From Deltaproteobacteria bacterium (GTDB lineage: Bacteria > Myxococcota_C > UBA6777), in contig PCBK01000052.1 of the NCBI GenBank assembly GCA_002731275.1, positions 531,538-595,537 on the forward strand: a stretch of DNA of 64,000 nt. The letters are read 5' to 3'. Positions 18,060-26,949 of this stretch are shown piece after piece (position 1 is the first letter of the stretch; each line of letters begins with the position of its first letter). The position numbers were made by a program, and so were the translations under genes. The notes beneath the pieces were generated by a model. The model saw only the letters and a list, made by a program, of their open reading frames with translations. It did no database searches and was not told the DNA's origin.

Positions 18060-19085
18060 ATGTCCTATCCCACACACAACACAACGCCACCTGCGAAAGG
18101 ACCGCTCGACATTGAAGAGACAGCGCCTGCACAACTGCGTCTGTGTGTTGGTGGGCTTTGTTTCGCGTTGGAGATCGAGCACAAAGCTTTGCGCCAGGCG
18201 ATCTTTGCGAGATTTCACCCCTTTGTCGAGCGGACCCACACACAACCTGTGGATGCTCGCATCCAGATCGACTTCATCGATCCAGCAGCCTCTTTCTGGC
18301 AGCAAAGTCCCCCCCTCCAAGAGACACACACCGCCAAGCACTTTGGCGTCACAGCAGGCTTTTCACCAGCAGGCCACCGCGTCATGTTCTCCTCTTACAT
18401 GCGGGGTCACTGGACAGAAGAAGGTCAAGGGACCCTGGCGCTCGCATCGCCAACAGACATCGACGCGGCGCTCCAACCGGGCTGGATCGAGAGAGAAGGT
18501 GTACACCTGCAGATGGCATCGGCCCCAGTCCTTCACTTTGAGACATTTTTCACGGCGATGCTCATCCATCAACTTCTCCGACATGATGGGCTCCTACTTC
18601 ACGCTTCAGGCGTCGTCTCCGACAACAAGGCGTTCATCTTCGCGGGCGCCTCAGGGGCAGGGAAAAGCACAGCCGCCAAGAACTCCCCTCACGCCCAACT
18701 CCTCAGCGATGAGTTGGTAATTCTTCGCCCCAATAAGCGAGGAACATTCCAGGCGTATGGGACCCCTTTTTACAGCACTTGTGGGCGTCTAGGAGAAGCG
18801 ATCGATGCACCACTACACAACCTCTTTTTCCTCGTACAGAGTCCCGACAATCACATCGCGACGATGGCACCACACATGCTCTACAAACAGATGCTACAGA
18901 TCATCTGTATTCGGCATCGACATCACCAAGAGACACAACAGCTCCTCCAGCTCGTCGATCGGCTTGTCCCCTACATCAAAGCACTTCATCTTCGACCCGA
19001 TCCGAGCTTCTGGGCGCTATTACACCCAGAAAAAGAACATGAATACGTACAAACACAGCGCCCAGATACCCCCTCTCTGACTTGA
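18060..19085 (+). CDS. HPr kinase-like ATPase of a PqqD-associated peptide-modification system
   Basis: The 341-residue product has an N-terminal domain of about 180 residues and then a C-terminal HprK-like kinase fold: LLLHASGVV, the Walker A loop FAGASGAGKST near residue 207, and LLSDELVIL, which supplies the catalytic Asp-Glu region. HprK-related kinases of this size recur beside PqqD-like proteins in peptide-modification loci (the 'HPr-rel-A' type), where they are thought to act on a ribosomal peptide or carrier protein. No HPr gene is nearby. It is followed by the PqqD-like gene 61 bases downstream. Fold and ATP binding are well supported; the substrate is unknown. Confidence 0.82.
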   Translation: MSYPTHNTTPPAKGPLDIEETAPAQLRLCVGGLCFALEIEHKALRQAIFARFHPFVERTHTQPVDARIQIDFIDPAASFWQQSPPLQETHTAKHFGVTAGFSPAGHRVMFSSYMRGHWTEEGQGTLALASPTDIDAALQPGWIEREGVHLQMASAPVLHFETFFTAMLIHQLLRHDGLLLHASGVVSDNKAFIFAGASGAGKSTAAKNSPHAQLLSDELVILRPNKRGTFQAYGTPFYSTCGRLGEAIDAPLHNLFFLVQSPDNHIATMAPHMLYKQMLQIICIRHRHHQETQQLLQLVDRLVPYIKALHLRPDPSFWALLHPEKEHEYVQTQRPDTPSLT

Positions 19086-19146
19086 GTTTATGCCACTAAG
19101 GCTTATGTTGAAAGTGACACGATACCGCAATATTTGAGGTTCACAT

Positions 19147-19425
19147 ATGAGTTCATTGAAACAAAATTCTTCTGTTCATTTTCGCAACTTCGACGAGCAC
19201 TTGATCCTCCTCGATCCTAACAACGCGCTGCTTCACCAATTGAACGAAGTCGGCGCGCGCATTTGGGAGCTATGTGATGGTCAACATACAGCGAACGAAA
19301 TCGCCAACACCCTCGCACAAGAGTACGATGTTTCTGTCGAACAAGCGCGCGAAGATCTCGAGCAATTTACGACACAACTGAAAGCAAAAAACCTCGTCAC
19401 AGTGGGCTCCTCTGCGACGACATAA
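19147..19425 (+). CDS. PqqD-like peptide chaperone (RRE domain)
   Basis: The 92-residue product has the PqqD winged-helix pattern: an N-terminal strand region (VHFRNFDEHLILLDPNNALLHQLNEVGARIWELCDGQHTANEIANTL), then QEYDVSVEQAREDLEQFTTQLKAKNLV. These domains bind the leader of a ribosomally made peptide and deliver it to modifying enzymes. GAGGT lies 7 bases before the ATG. It sits between the HprK-like kinase and the FG-GAP lipoprotein, 3.9 kb before the candidate precursor. Confidence 0.9.
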   Translation: MSSLKQNSSVHFRNFDEHLILLDPNNALLHQLNEVGARIWELCDGQHTANEIANTLAQEYDVSVEQAREDLEQFTTQLKAKNLVTVGSSATT

Positions 19426-19509
19426 TGGTCTATACAAGAGCGAATCGAATGCCTGACGGAGAGTGTTCCTCACGGCGCCTTTGTCAAAGAAGAAAAAAGG
19501 ATGGTAGTG

Positions 19510-22500
19510 ATGTTTGATAAGATTCCAAAGCCCAAGAAGACCGCACAACGCGGTTTTTCGGGTTATCTGCGTTGGAGTATTTTTGTATCATTTCTGTTAG
19601 GGACGACGTTCACAGGGTGTACCTGTGGCACCCCCCCCTTGAACATTTCAGCCACATTTGAAACGCCAACAAGTGGCGCGGTCTTTCGCAGCTCTGATGA
19701 CGAAGATCCAGGAAAAGACGGCTTCCAACTCACCGTCAAAGTCAAAGTCGAAGGTGCCCCACAAGGCAGTACTGTTGTGTTGTTGAACAACGCCAAGGAG
19801 CTCGCGACAAAAGAGATCGCCGAAGCAACAACGTTGACCTTCGAGAAACTCACCGTGCCCGAAGGTGCGAACGTCCTGACACTCACAGTCACCCCTCCGG
19901 AAGGAAAGGGAGATGCGTTCACCTCCGATCCACATAAATTCTTCATCGACGCGAGCTGTTACAAGATCCAGTTTATCGATCCGAAAGCCGGTGGACTCTA
20001 CGGCATGAAAGATGACGTGGACAGCAACAAAGATGGCCTCCAAAAAGACGTCACGATCAGCATCTATCCTTCGCCAGCGATTGGAGAACAAGTCGAGTTG
20101 ATCATCAAAGCAGGTGACAGCACTGAGAGTGTCAAAATCACTCCTAGCAGCACCAACGCGGAGTTTAAGGCGATCACGCTCCCCAACGGAAAGGTCTCCT
20201 TGACCGCACGTATTCAGGACTCTGCAGGTAACACCTGTGAAGATCAGATCGATGTCAACGTCAAAACAACAGCCCCAACAGCCAAAATTGAGCGCCCCTC
20301 AGGCAAACTCTGTCCAGGTGAAGACAAAGATCCAAACAAAGATGGTTTTCAGGCTGAGATCGTCGTCCTGACCAACGCCGAAGATGGCAGCAGCGCCCAA
20401 ATCCTCGTAGATGGCCAGATCGTTTCACAACCTGTACTCGTCGCAGGAGGACGTGCGATCTTCAGTAGCGTCGATCTGCTCGGTGCACCTGATGCATTTG
20501 AAGCCACACTCAGCGCCAAAGTCACTGACACCTCAGGCAACGTAGGCACCAGCCCCGATGTCAAAATCCAAGTCCGCTCAAAGGGCTATGCGCTCTCCTT
20601 CAAAGGCTTGATCGATGGACAAAACTTACCCCTCAGCCGCGACACTGATCCCAACACGCCTGGATTCCAGTTTACGATCCAACTCCAAACATCCGCACCT
20701 GATGAAACTGAGGTCACGTTAGATCTTAACGGTACCAAGTTCACCTCAAAAGCCCAAAACGCGACGGTCTCTTTCGACGTTGAGCTCGCCGAAGGTGAAA
20801 ACACGATCAAGGCAACTGTATCGGAACCCGTCTGTAAAAACGTCACCAACACGCCGACGCTCAAAATTACGACTGACGTTCCAGGTTTCCCCTCCCTGTC
20901 TTGTGCCCTGCTCAAAGGAACCACCTTTGACAACAACGGTGAGGCCTCCATCAACGGGAACGACGACACAAATACACAGAGCGCTGGTGTACAAAACGGC
21001 GTCCGATGTGAATCCGATGCAGAGGCTGGACAGACCCTATCATTGAACTTCAACGGCACGGCTGTTACGCCAGCACAGACGCTCGTAGATGGCGGAAACC
21101 AGCTCCGCAACGCAACATATAGCGACCTCACTCTCAAAGAGGGCGAAAATACGCTGGAGCTCTCCGTCACCAACAAAGCCGGAAAGCTCCTCAAAAAAAC
21201 CTATAAGATCAACCTTGATACGCAACCCCCAAAAGCCATCCAAGGGCTTCAACTCACCGTGACAAAACACCGACAGGTCTCTGTCAAGCTGTTCTGGCAA
21301 ACACCAGACGACGGAAACAACGTCGCACCCAAAGAGTACGAGATCAGATGGAGCAGCCTGCTGACCACCATCACCGAGCAGGAGTGGAGTAAACCCGAAG
21401 GCAAACAAACCTCCCTCGCGCTCAAAAAAGTCGGTGAGACAGAAGAGGTGTTGATCACAGGCTTGGATATCACAAAGACCTACGTCTTCGCTGTACGTGC
21501 TCGGGATAAAAGTGGAAATCTCTCTGCGATCTCCAATCTCGTCACAAAGACCCTCGACTTTCAAGGAGAGCAGGTCACAGAAACCAACCCACAAGGTGGC
21601 CAATATGGCTTCAAAATCCAGCATCTCGGTGATTTGGATAAAGATGGTTTTCCAGATATCATCGTCTGTAAGGTCGACGCGACCATCAGCGGCAAATCCA
21701 GCATCGGCGCCGGTTACATTTATTACGGACGCAACCCCCAATCGGGTACCTACTTGCCTTCATCAGGCGCCCCAGACGTCACCATCACAGGAGACGCCGC
21801 AGGAGACAGCTTCTGCCACACAGCGGTCTCGATGGGCGACCTCAACGGTGACGGATACGCCGACTTTGCAGTCAGCTCGACGAAGGCAGACAGCGGAAAA
21901 GGCAAAGTCTACATTATCTTCGGTGGCACGAGAGGGACGATCAAAGATGGCACCGCGACCTCCAACTCACGTGTCATCATCACAGGTCAAAGCGGAAAAT
22001 TCTTCGCCTGGTACCTCGAATCAGCAGGCGTCAACGGGACACCAGACATCAACGGAGATGGAAAGGCCGACCTTCTCGTGTCGAGCTTTGGGAATGATGT
22101 CGGGACCACACACAAAGGCTCCGTGTTTGTATTTTACAGCCGCACGAGTTACCCCACCTCCACGACGACTCCTCTCGTCCTGACGATGGGGACAGCCAAC
22201 TTCGCGGACATGCAGTTTGACAACGATGTCGATGGCCAGCTGCCGCTCTTTGGGACGACGCTGATCGCGGCAGATCTGGACCAAGACAAAAACGTCGACA
22301 TCTTGATCACCTCATCACTCGCCAACAAAGCGTACCTGTTTTATGGTCCGATCAAGCCGACCAATGGTGTTGTCAAAGCCAGCCTCGCCAATGTCACCTT
22401 TACCGGTCCGGCAGGCGAAACAAGCGCCCAGTTTGGCTCCTCCGCGTCTGTCCTCGGAGATGTCGATAAAGACGGAAAACTCGACCTGATGATCTCGGCC

Positions 22501-22977
22501 AGTCAATCCGCGCCAAACGTGGGACGCACACGAGCTGGTCGGGTCTTTCTGTACTCAGGGACAAAACTCGTCAAAGGCGCGACACTCGCGACAACAGACG
22601 CCGCTGTCACCTTTTTTGGGTCAGGAAAAGACAACCTGCTCAACATCAGCACTGCAGCTGGTGACATCAACAAAGATGGATACGCTGACTTCCTGATCTC
22701 TGAAGGACGCGCCAGTGATGGAACAAAATCACGGTGTGGAGGTGTCTATCTTTACTTTGGTAAGCCATTTGCGAACTTCACAAGTGGAGACGCGAAGCTC
22801 AACGCGGACTTCAAGTGGTTTGGTCAAACCTCCGATGCCTTGCTCGGCTTTTACAGCTTGCTCGGAGGATTTGACATGAATGGTGATGGTTACCCCGACA
22901 TCTTGTTTGCAGAGAGCCCAACCCTCGCGCCCTCCAGCCAAACACAAAAAGCTGGCAGCCTCTACATCAAACACTAA
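19510..22977 (+). CDS. Giant FG-GAP repeat lipoprotein with Ig-like repeats
   Basis: The product has about 1155 residues. The signal segment FVSFLLGTTFTGC gives a lipobox Cys. Four repeats of about 120 residues follow, each opening with an acidic 'DEDPGKDGFQ'-type element (also DSNKDGLQ, DPNKDGFQ, DPNTPGFQ), then a fifth related one. A fibronectin type III domain covers about residues 575-665. The C-terminal 480 residues carry seven FG-GAP-like calcium motifs (such as DLNGDGYADFAVSS, DINGDGKADLLVSS, DVDKDGKLDLMIS), the arrangement of an integrin-alpha-like beta-propeller. It should be displayed on the cell surface. ATG 19510 has AAAAAGG 9 bases upstream; ATG 19501 is too close to it. It lies between PqqD and the precursor on the same strand. 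Confidence 0.88.
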   Translation: MFDKIPKPKKTAQRGFSGYLRWSIFVSFLLGTTFTGCTCGTPPLNISATFETPTSGAVFRSSDDEDPGKDGFQLTVKVKVEGAPQGSTVVLLNNAKELATKEIAEATTLTFEKLTVPEGANVLTLTVTPPEGKGDAFTSDPHKFFIDASCYKIQFIDPKAGGLYGMKDDVDSNKDGLQKDVTISIYPSPAIGEQVELIIKAGDSTESVKITPSSTNAEFKAITLPNGKVSLTARIQDSAGNTCEDQIDVNVKTTAPTAKIERPSGKLCPGEDKDPNKDGFQAEIVVLTNAEDGSSAQILVDGQIVSQPVLVAGGRAIFSSVDLLGAPDAFEATLSAKVTDTSGNVGTSPDVKIQVRSKGYALSFKGLIDGQNLPLSRDTDPNTPGFQFTIQLQTSAPDETEVTLDLNGTKFTSKAQNATVSFDVELAEGENTIKATVSEPVCKNVTNTPTLKITTDVPGFPSLSCALLKGTTFDNNGEASINGNDDTNTQSAGVQNGVRCESDAEAGQTLSLNFNGTAVTPAQTLVDGGNQLRNATYSDLTLKEGENTLELSVTNKAGKLLKKTYKINLDTQPPKAIQGLQLTVTKHRQVSVKLFWQTPDDGNNVAPKEYEIRWSSLLTTITEQEWSKPEGKQTSLALKKVGETEEVLITGLDITKTYVFAVRARDKSGNLSAISNLVTKTLDFQGEQVTETNPQGGQYGFKIQHLGDLDKDGFPDIIVCKVDATISGKSSIGAGYIYYGRNPQSGTYLPSSGAPDVTITGDAAGDSFCHTAVSMGDLNGDGYADFAVSSTKADSGKGKVYIIFGGTRGTIKDGTATSNSRVIITGQSGKFFAWYLESAGVNGTPDINGDGKADLLVSSFGNDVGTTHKGSVFVFYSRTSYPTSTTTPLVLTMGTANFADMQFDNDVDGQLPLFGTTLIAADLDQDKNVDILITSSLANKAYLFYGPIKPTNGVVKASLANVTFTGPAGETSAQFGSSASVLGDVDKDGKLDLMISASQSAPNVGRTRAGRVFLYSGTKLVKGATLATTDAAVTFFGSGKDNLLNISTAAGDINKDGYADFLISEGRASDGTKSRCGGVYLYFGKPFANFTSGDAKLNADFKWFGQTSDALLGFYSLLGGFDMNGDGYPDILFAESPTLAPSSQTQKAGSLYIKH

Positions 22978-23303
22978 CACTCCCTTCAAGAAACGCCCCC
23001 CTCAACCTACCGTTCTATCTACTTTTTTATCGTTCGCAAAAAATCTACCTTTGGGACTGTACAATTCCTCTGTCCAAACAGAATATAGATCAGAGAGCGA
23101 TCCTCTTTGTACAATCTTCCACATAAGCCAAGCCCTCGCGCGTCTTGTGGGCCAAAGATTGAAAAGTTCGCTTGCATCTTGTAAGATGCGTGGCGATCTC
23201 TTATGTATAGAGAGAACCATGATTTACAATAAATGACGAGACCACTTGCGTTGCAAACGTGTCCACATAAAGCAAACAAGATTGTATGCCAAAGGAGCCC
23301 ATA
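22978..23303 (+). promoter_or_regulatory. Leader region of the candidate peptide precursor
   Basis: This gap holds no gene. GCATCTT-GT-AAGATGC at 23174-23189 is a perfect 7-base inverted repeat. TTGCGT at about 23247 is a possible -35 box, but no good -10 follows. The length and the hairpin suggest the precursor has its own promoter or is regulated separately from the lipoprotein gene. Confidence 0.35.
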
Positions 23304-23501
23304 ATGAGCCAACAACAGAGCAAAAAAGATCAGGCAGAGCAAACAACACAGACCCCCGACGCGCAACAAGCGGTGTGCAAAAAACCCTATACCAAACCAT
23401 CCATCACCTCCGAGCCTCTTTTCGAAGTTGGCGCTGTCCAAGGATGCAGCTTCGCGCCCAACTCTGCCTGTGAGTTTACAGGTACTGGATTTCGCTCCTG
23501 A
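23304..23501 (+). CDS. Candidate RiPP precursor peptide
   Basis: This is a 65-residue peptide. A polar Gln/Lys-rich leader (residues 1-24) is followed by CKKPYTKPSITSEPLFEVGAVQGC, which holds a YxxPxI motif like the one bound by PqqD/RRE domains in lasso-peptide and related leaders. The tail is CSFAPNSACEFTGTGFRS, with two Cys, small residues and aromatic Phe: a plausible core. AAGGAG lies 7 bases before ATG 23304, which decides the start over ATG 23286. The next gene encodes a protease-like protein 47 bases downstream. A PqqD-like gene and an HprK-like kinase lie upstream, so peptide modification is a reasonable inference; product class unknown. Confidence 0.72.
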   Translation: MSQQQSKKDQAEQTTQTPDAQQAVCKKPYTKPSITSEPLFEVGAVQGCSFAPNSACEFTGTGFRS

Positions 23502-23548
23502 TCTCTCCCCCCTCCTCTCCTGTGTTTACCTTACTCCCCAGACAGGTC

Positions 23549-24148
23549 ATGGACCTCGAAGCGGGACAGATCATCCTCTACGCACATCAGATGAAGTGGT
23601 ATCCTTTTCGGGTCACTCATCCAACGCAAGACGGTTGTTTTCTATCTCCTCTTGCCTCTTCCTCACAACCAACGTACTTCCTACGTGCGACGCGATGGGT
23701 CGGGCTCTTCTCCTCCCCTCACTTTACACCAGAGAGTTTATGGGGCTGGGAGGCTGAGAGCTTTCCGATGCACAACACTGGCCACTCCATGGGCCCCTGG
23801 TATCCTCCTGGAGGTCGGCTTGATCTCGTTCCTCTTCGGCTCTCAACGCTGCGCCCTGGACAATTGCTGATTTGGGCAGGACAGGAACGTTGGGTTTGCC
23901 ACAGACTCAAAACCATCACCACCAACAACGAAGGAAGTTTTGTCACAACACGAGGAGATGGGTGCCTTACAGATGATAACCCCATCCCCATCACACAGCT
24001 CCTCGGACAGGTCGCCAGGATCCATTACCCCAAAGGCTCATGGGAGCCTGGGAATATCCCCGACGTATGGCGCGCCCACACCACGCAATGTTGGCTGCAA
24101 ACCAGACACAACATCGCTCGGTACGTTCCCTCTTTCTTGCGCAGGTGA
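23549..24148 (+). CDS. S24/S26 (signal peptidase-like) protease of the peptide locus
   Basis: The 199-residue product contains GHSMGPWYPPGGRLDLVPL, LRPGQLLIW, WVCHRL and VTTRGDGCLTDDNPI, in the order seen in S24/S26 serine proteases: catalytic Ser in GxSM, a VHR-like strand, and a GDN-like Asp. The usual Lys general base is not obvious; His in CHRL is in the position used by SipW/ER-type enzymes. No membrane segment is visible. It lies directly after the candidate precursor, so maturation of that peptide is a fair guess. ATG 23549 is preferred because ACAGG precedes it; a GTG at 23522 lacks one. Confidence 0.72.
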   Translation: MDLEAGQIILYAHQMKWYPFRVTHPTQDGCFLSPLASSSQPTYFLRATRWVGLFSSPHFTPESLWGWEAESFPMHNTGHSMGPWYPPGGRLDLVPLRLSTLRPGQLLIWAGQERWVCHRLKTITTNNEGSFVTTRGDGCLTDDNPIPITQLLGQVARIHYPKGSWEPGNIPDVWRAHTTQCWLQTRHNIARYVPSFLRR

Positions 24149-24331
24149 ATGAGCGTGACCAACCACGCGCAAATTTTTTTCCCAAGAAGCTCCTCCCGAA
24201 TGCTCCCATAGCCCTAAAAGAAAGAAGATTTCCCCAGGACGTGATTGTGAAACATGTTCCACAAAGGGGTTGCATTTCAAGATCGGTGGGGATAGGATGA
24301 CTCCCAGATAAGCGATAAGCTTTCCTTCACA

Positions 24332-24367
24332 CTGTCTCCATTGTACACAATGTGTTGATAGAGACAG
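24332..24367. promoter_or_regulatory. Interrupted inverted repeat
   Basis: CTGTCTC plus CATTGT pairs with ACAATG and GAGACAG, leaving an AC loop and an 8-base bulge on the 3' side. This could be an operator or a folded RNA leader; its direction is unknown. Confidence 0.35.
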
Positions 24368-24437
24368 ATTCACATATATGAAGAGTATATGGTTTGAGTA
24401 GTGATGATTGGCGAGGTTCCCCCTCTACCTTGCCAAA

Positions 24438-24463
24438 AACCTCCTTTAGGAGGTTCGTTTTTT
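24438..24463 (+). terminator. Rho-independent terminator
   Basis: AACCTCC-TTTA-GGAGGTT forms a perfect 7-bp stem followed by CGTTTTTT. It probably ends the peptide-locus transcript 290 bases downstream of the protease gene. Confidence 0.8.
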
Positions 24464-24466
24464 CAC

Positions 24467-24534
24467 AACGAGCTCGGTAGATATGAAAGTGTACCCCCTC
24501 CACTTCTGTTGAGAAGAACCGAGCTCGTTTTTTT
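24467..24534 (+). terminator. Second terminator-like hairpin with long structured loop
   Basis: AACGAGCTCGGT at 24467-24478 pairs perfectly over 12 bases with ACCGAGCTCGTT at 24518-24529 and a T5 run follows. The 39-base loop can itself fold (GAAAGTG with CACTTC). It starts 4 bases after the preceding terminator. A tandem terminator or a small structured RNA are both possible. Confidence 0.6.
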
Positions 24535-24727
24535 CCTCTTTTTTCCCCCATCAAGTAAAAGTTGTGCCTTGTCTTTTCGATACCAGAAGACTATCCTCTT
24601 TGTGTAGTCCGATCGAATAAGAGCAGCGCGAACGAGAATACCGTACAAACAAGCCCGCAAGCGCAACGCCGAAACGACGTCGATGTGAGAAAAGGATCAT
24701 TGACTTGAAGACACGTGGAGTTCGAAG

Positions 24728-25705
24728 TTGTCAGCACAAAAAGCAGCCCCCCTGTCCAAAGAAGAGATGCACAATCTGCATCAGCTAAAGTCCAACATTG
24801 CAAAGGTCGTCAAAGGCAAAGAAGAGGCAATCCATCGCGTCCTCACAGTCCTTTTAGCTGGCGGACACCTGCTGATCGAAGATGTCCCAGGTGTCGGTAA
24901 AACAACCCTGGCGCAAGCTCTCGCCAACTCCTTGGGCTGTGCGTTCCAACGGATTCAGTTTACGGCTGACATGCTCCCCTCCGATCTGATCGGAGTCTCC
25001 ATTTTCAACCAAAACACCCACGAGTTTGAATTTAAACCAGGGCCGCTCTTTACACAGGTCGTACTCGCCGATGAGATCAACCGCACATCTCCGCGTACAC
25101 AGAGCGCCTTGCTAGAAGCAATGAACGAGCGCCAGATCACGGTCAACAGAGAAACCCACCCGCTCAAACAGCCATTTTTTGTGATGGCCACCCAAAACCC
25201 CCTTGAGAGTTACGGGACGTATCCACTACCGGACTCCCAACTCGATCGCTTTTTGATGAGAATCCGCATCGGGTACCCCGATGAAAAAACGGAGTTGGAG
25301 ATTCTTAAGACCCGTCAACGTCGACACCCCGTTAACGATCTCGAAGAGGTGCTCAGCCACGAACAGCTTTCACGATTACAGGCGGCAGTGGACAACGTCC
25401 AATTTGATGACTCCTTACAAGAGTACCTGTACGCGCTGGTCAAAGAGACACGGACCTCCGCGCTGCTTTCGGTTGGGGTCAGTACACGAGGCGCGTTGCT
25501 TTTCCACCGCGCAGTGAGAGCTTACGCCCTTGTACAAGAAAGAGATTATGTGCTTCCAGATGACATCAAAACCCTGGCCATCGATTGTCTCGCTCACAGG
25601 ATCACTCCCAAACATCGAGGAACAGGAGATTGGAATCCCGAAGGTGAGACCAGCACGGAGCAAGTGATCATCGAGATCCTCAGTCACCTCCCTGTCCCGC
25701 TCTAA
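24728..25705 (+). CDS. MoxR-type AAA+ ATPase
   Basis: The 325-residue product is a MoxR ATPase. It shows Walker A DVPGVGKTT, the FTADMLPSDLIG segment typical of MoxR, Walker B VLADEINRTSPRTQSALLEAM, sensor MATQNP and arginine-finger region LDRFLMRI. These act as chaperones that assemble or activate partner proteins, often encoded next to them. The start is TTG 24728, with GGAG 7 bases upstream; ATG 24767 would remove the N-terminal helix. A DUF58 gene follows 39 bases downstream, the usual MoxR partner. Confidence 0.93.
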   Translation: MSAQKAAPLSKEEMHNLHQLKSNIAKVVKGKEEAIHRVLTVLLAGGHLLIEDVPGVGKTTLAQALANSLGCAFQRIQFTADMLPSDLIGVSIFNQNTHEFEFKPGPLFTQVVLADEINRTSPRTQSALLEAMNERQITVNRETHPLKQPFFVMATQNPLESYGTYPLPDSQLDRFLMRIRIGYPDEKTELEILKTRQRRHPVNDLEEVLSHEQLSRLQAAVDNVQFDDSLQEYLYALVKETRTSALLSVGVSTRGALLFHRAVRAYALVQERDYVLPDDIKTLAIDCLAHRITPKHRGTGDWNPEGETSTEQVIIEILSHLPVPL

Positions 25706-25744
25706 CATCGACAGCAACAACATCCATGCGCTGGAGCACCTTCC

Positions 25745-26818
25745 ATGAGAAACAAACGACTGCGACTTCCCCGTAGACTTCGCTTCACGCGGGAGGGAAA
25801 ATACTTCTTCTGGTTGACCGTGGGCATCGGCCTCGGCGCCGTCAACACAGGAAACAACCTGCTCTACTTGCTCCTCGGGATGTTGCTGAGCCTGATCATC
25901 GTCAGCGGGATCCTCTCCAACGTCTCCCTCAAATCCCTGCACATTCAACGTCACCTACCACAGCGCATGTTTGCGGAGACCCCCTGCCTGATCACGCTCA
26001 CGATCTCCAACAAAAAACGTTACTTTCCCTCCTTCTCCATCGAGATCGAAGATCGCATCGAAGGTCACCAAAAGAGCAAAAAATGCTACTTCCTCAAAAT
26101 TGGTCCACAACAAGAACAAAAAACGGCCTATCGCTTGGAGCTCCCGAGAAGAGGAGAGTATACTTTTCAAGAGGTGACCATCTCGACAAAATTCCCCTTC
26201 TCCTTGTTTGTCAAATCCCGCGTCATCCAGCTCGAACAAACATGCCTGGTCTATCCAAAGCTCATGCCGATCTTACGCCCCCCAATGGGACGTCATCTGT
26301 TCCAACAAGGACAACAACCCCACGCGGAGCGAGGACAGGGAAACAACTTCTTCATGCTCCGAGAGATGCAACCCGGTGATGAGCTGCGCTGGATCCATTG
26401 GCCGAGCTCCGCACGTACGGGGAAGTGGCAGGTCAAAGAGTTCGAGCGAGAACACCGGCCACAAGCCCATCTGTTGCTGTGGAACGTCGCCCCTGACACC
26501 CTGAACACAGAAGAGGCGACGCGATACATCGACAAAAGCATCGATCTTGCGGCGTCATTTGCATATTCCTACATATCTCATGGACACCCTGTACACTTCG
26601 CAACAGCAGAACAAACCTTTCCAGTCCTCCACACAGAGCAAGAACTGGATCAACTCCTACGGCAGCTCGCAGTATTGTCCCCTCATCAACCGACATCGCC
26701 AAACAGAAAGTCCCCCCACATGGTCGTCGTGTTACCAGAGCATAGTCCGGCCCCATCGCTCCCCCCCTCCGTCAGACAGATCCGCGTCCCCTCCCCCTGG
26801 CCGGCCACTGAGGGCTGA
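25745..26818 (+). CDS. DUF58 domain membrane protein
   Basis: The 357-residue product has two transmembrane segments at about residues 20-60 (LTVGIGLGAVNTGNNLLYLLLGMLLSLIIVSGIL), a beta-rich domain, and the DUF58 signature near residues 195-220 (GNNFFMLREMQPGDELRWIHWPSSARTGKWQVKEFE). The C-terminal part is VWA-like but short. DUF58 proteins pair with MoxR ATPases; the biochemical role is not established. The operon appears to stop here; the VWA and transglutaminase genes found in many such clusters are absent. Confidence 0.9.
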   Translation: MRNKRLRLPRRLRFTREGKYFFWLTVGIGLGAVNTGNNLLYLLLGMLLSLIIVSGILSNVSLKSLHIQRHLPQRMFAETPCLITLTISNKKRYFPSFSIEIEDRIEGHQKSKKCYFLKIGPQQEQKTAYRLELPRRGEYTFQEVTISTKFPFSLFVKSRVIQLEQTCLVYPKLMPILRPPMGRHLFQQGQQPHAERGQGNNFFMLREMQPGDELRWIHWPSSARTGKWQVKEFEREHRPQAHLLLWNVAPDTLNTEEATRYIDKSIDLAASFAYSYISHGHPVHFATAEQTFPVLHTEQELDQLLRQLAVLSPHQPTSPNRKSPHMVVVLPEHSPAPSLPPSVRQIRVPSPWPATEG

Positions 26819-26949
26819 GCGCGAACACTTCTCTCATCGAACCGTGGCCTTAAAAACGCCTACCAAGCGGGTGGTCTCGTGTTCCCCCTTGACTTCCAAC
26901 CCTAGTAAGGATATCGTGTGTGACGGTGCGATATACATAATGAAGTCGA

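Larger units (their letters stand above)
24149..24727. other. 579-base intergenic region with structured elements
   Basis: No protein gene is supported here. The region holds an interrupted 13-bp inverted repeat at 24332-24367 and two hairpins with T-runs at 24438-24463 and 24467-24534 (separate entries). The remainder shows nothing I can name. Confidence 0.5.

Noticed and set aside
23522..23548. GTG 23522 as the protease start
   Set aside because: No ribosome-binding site; ATG 23549 has ACAGG before it.
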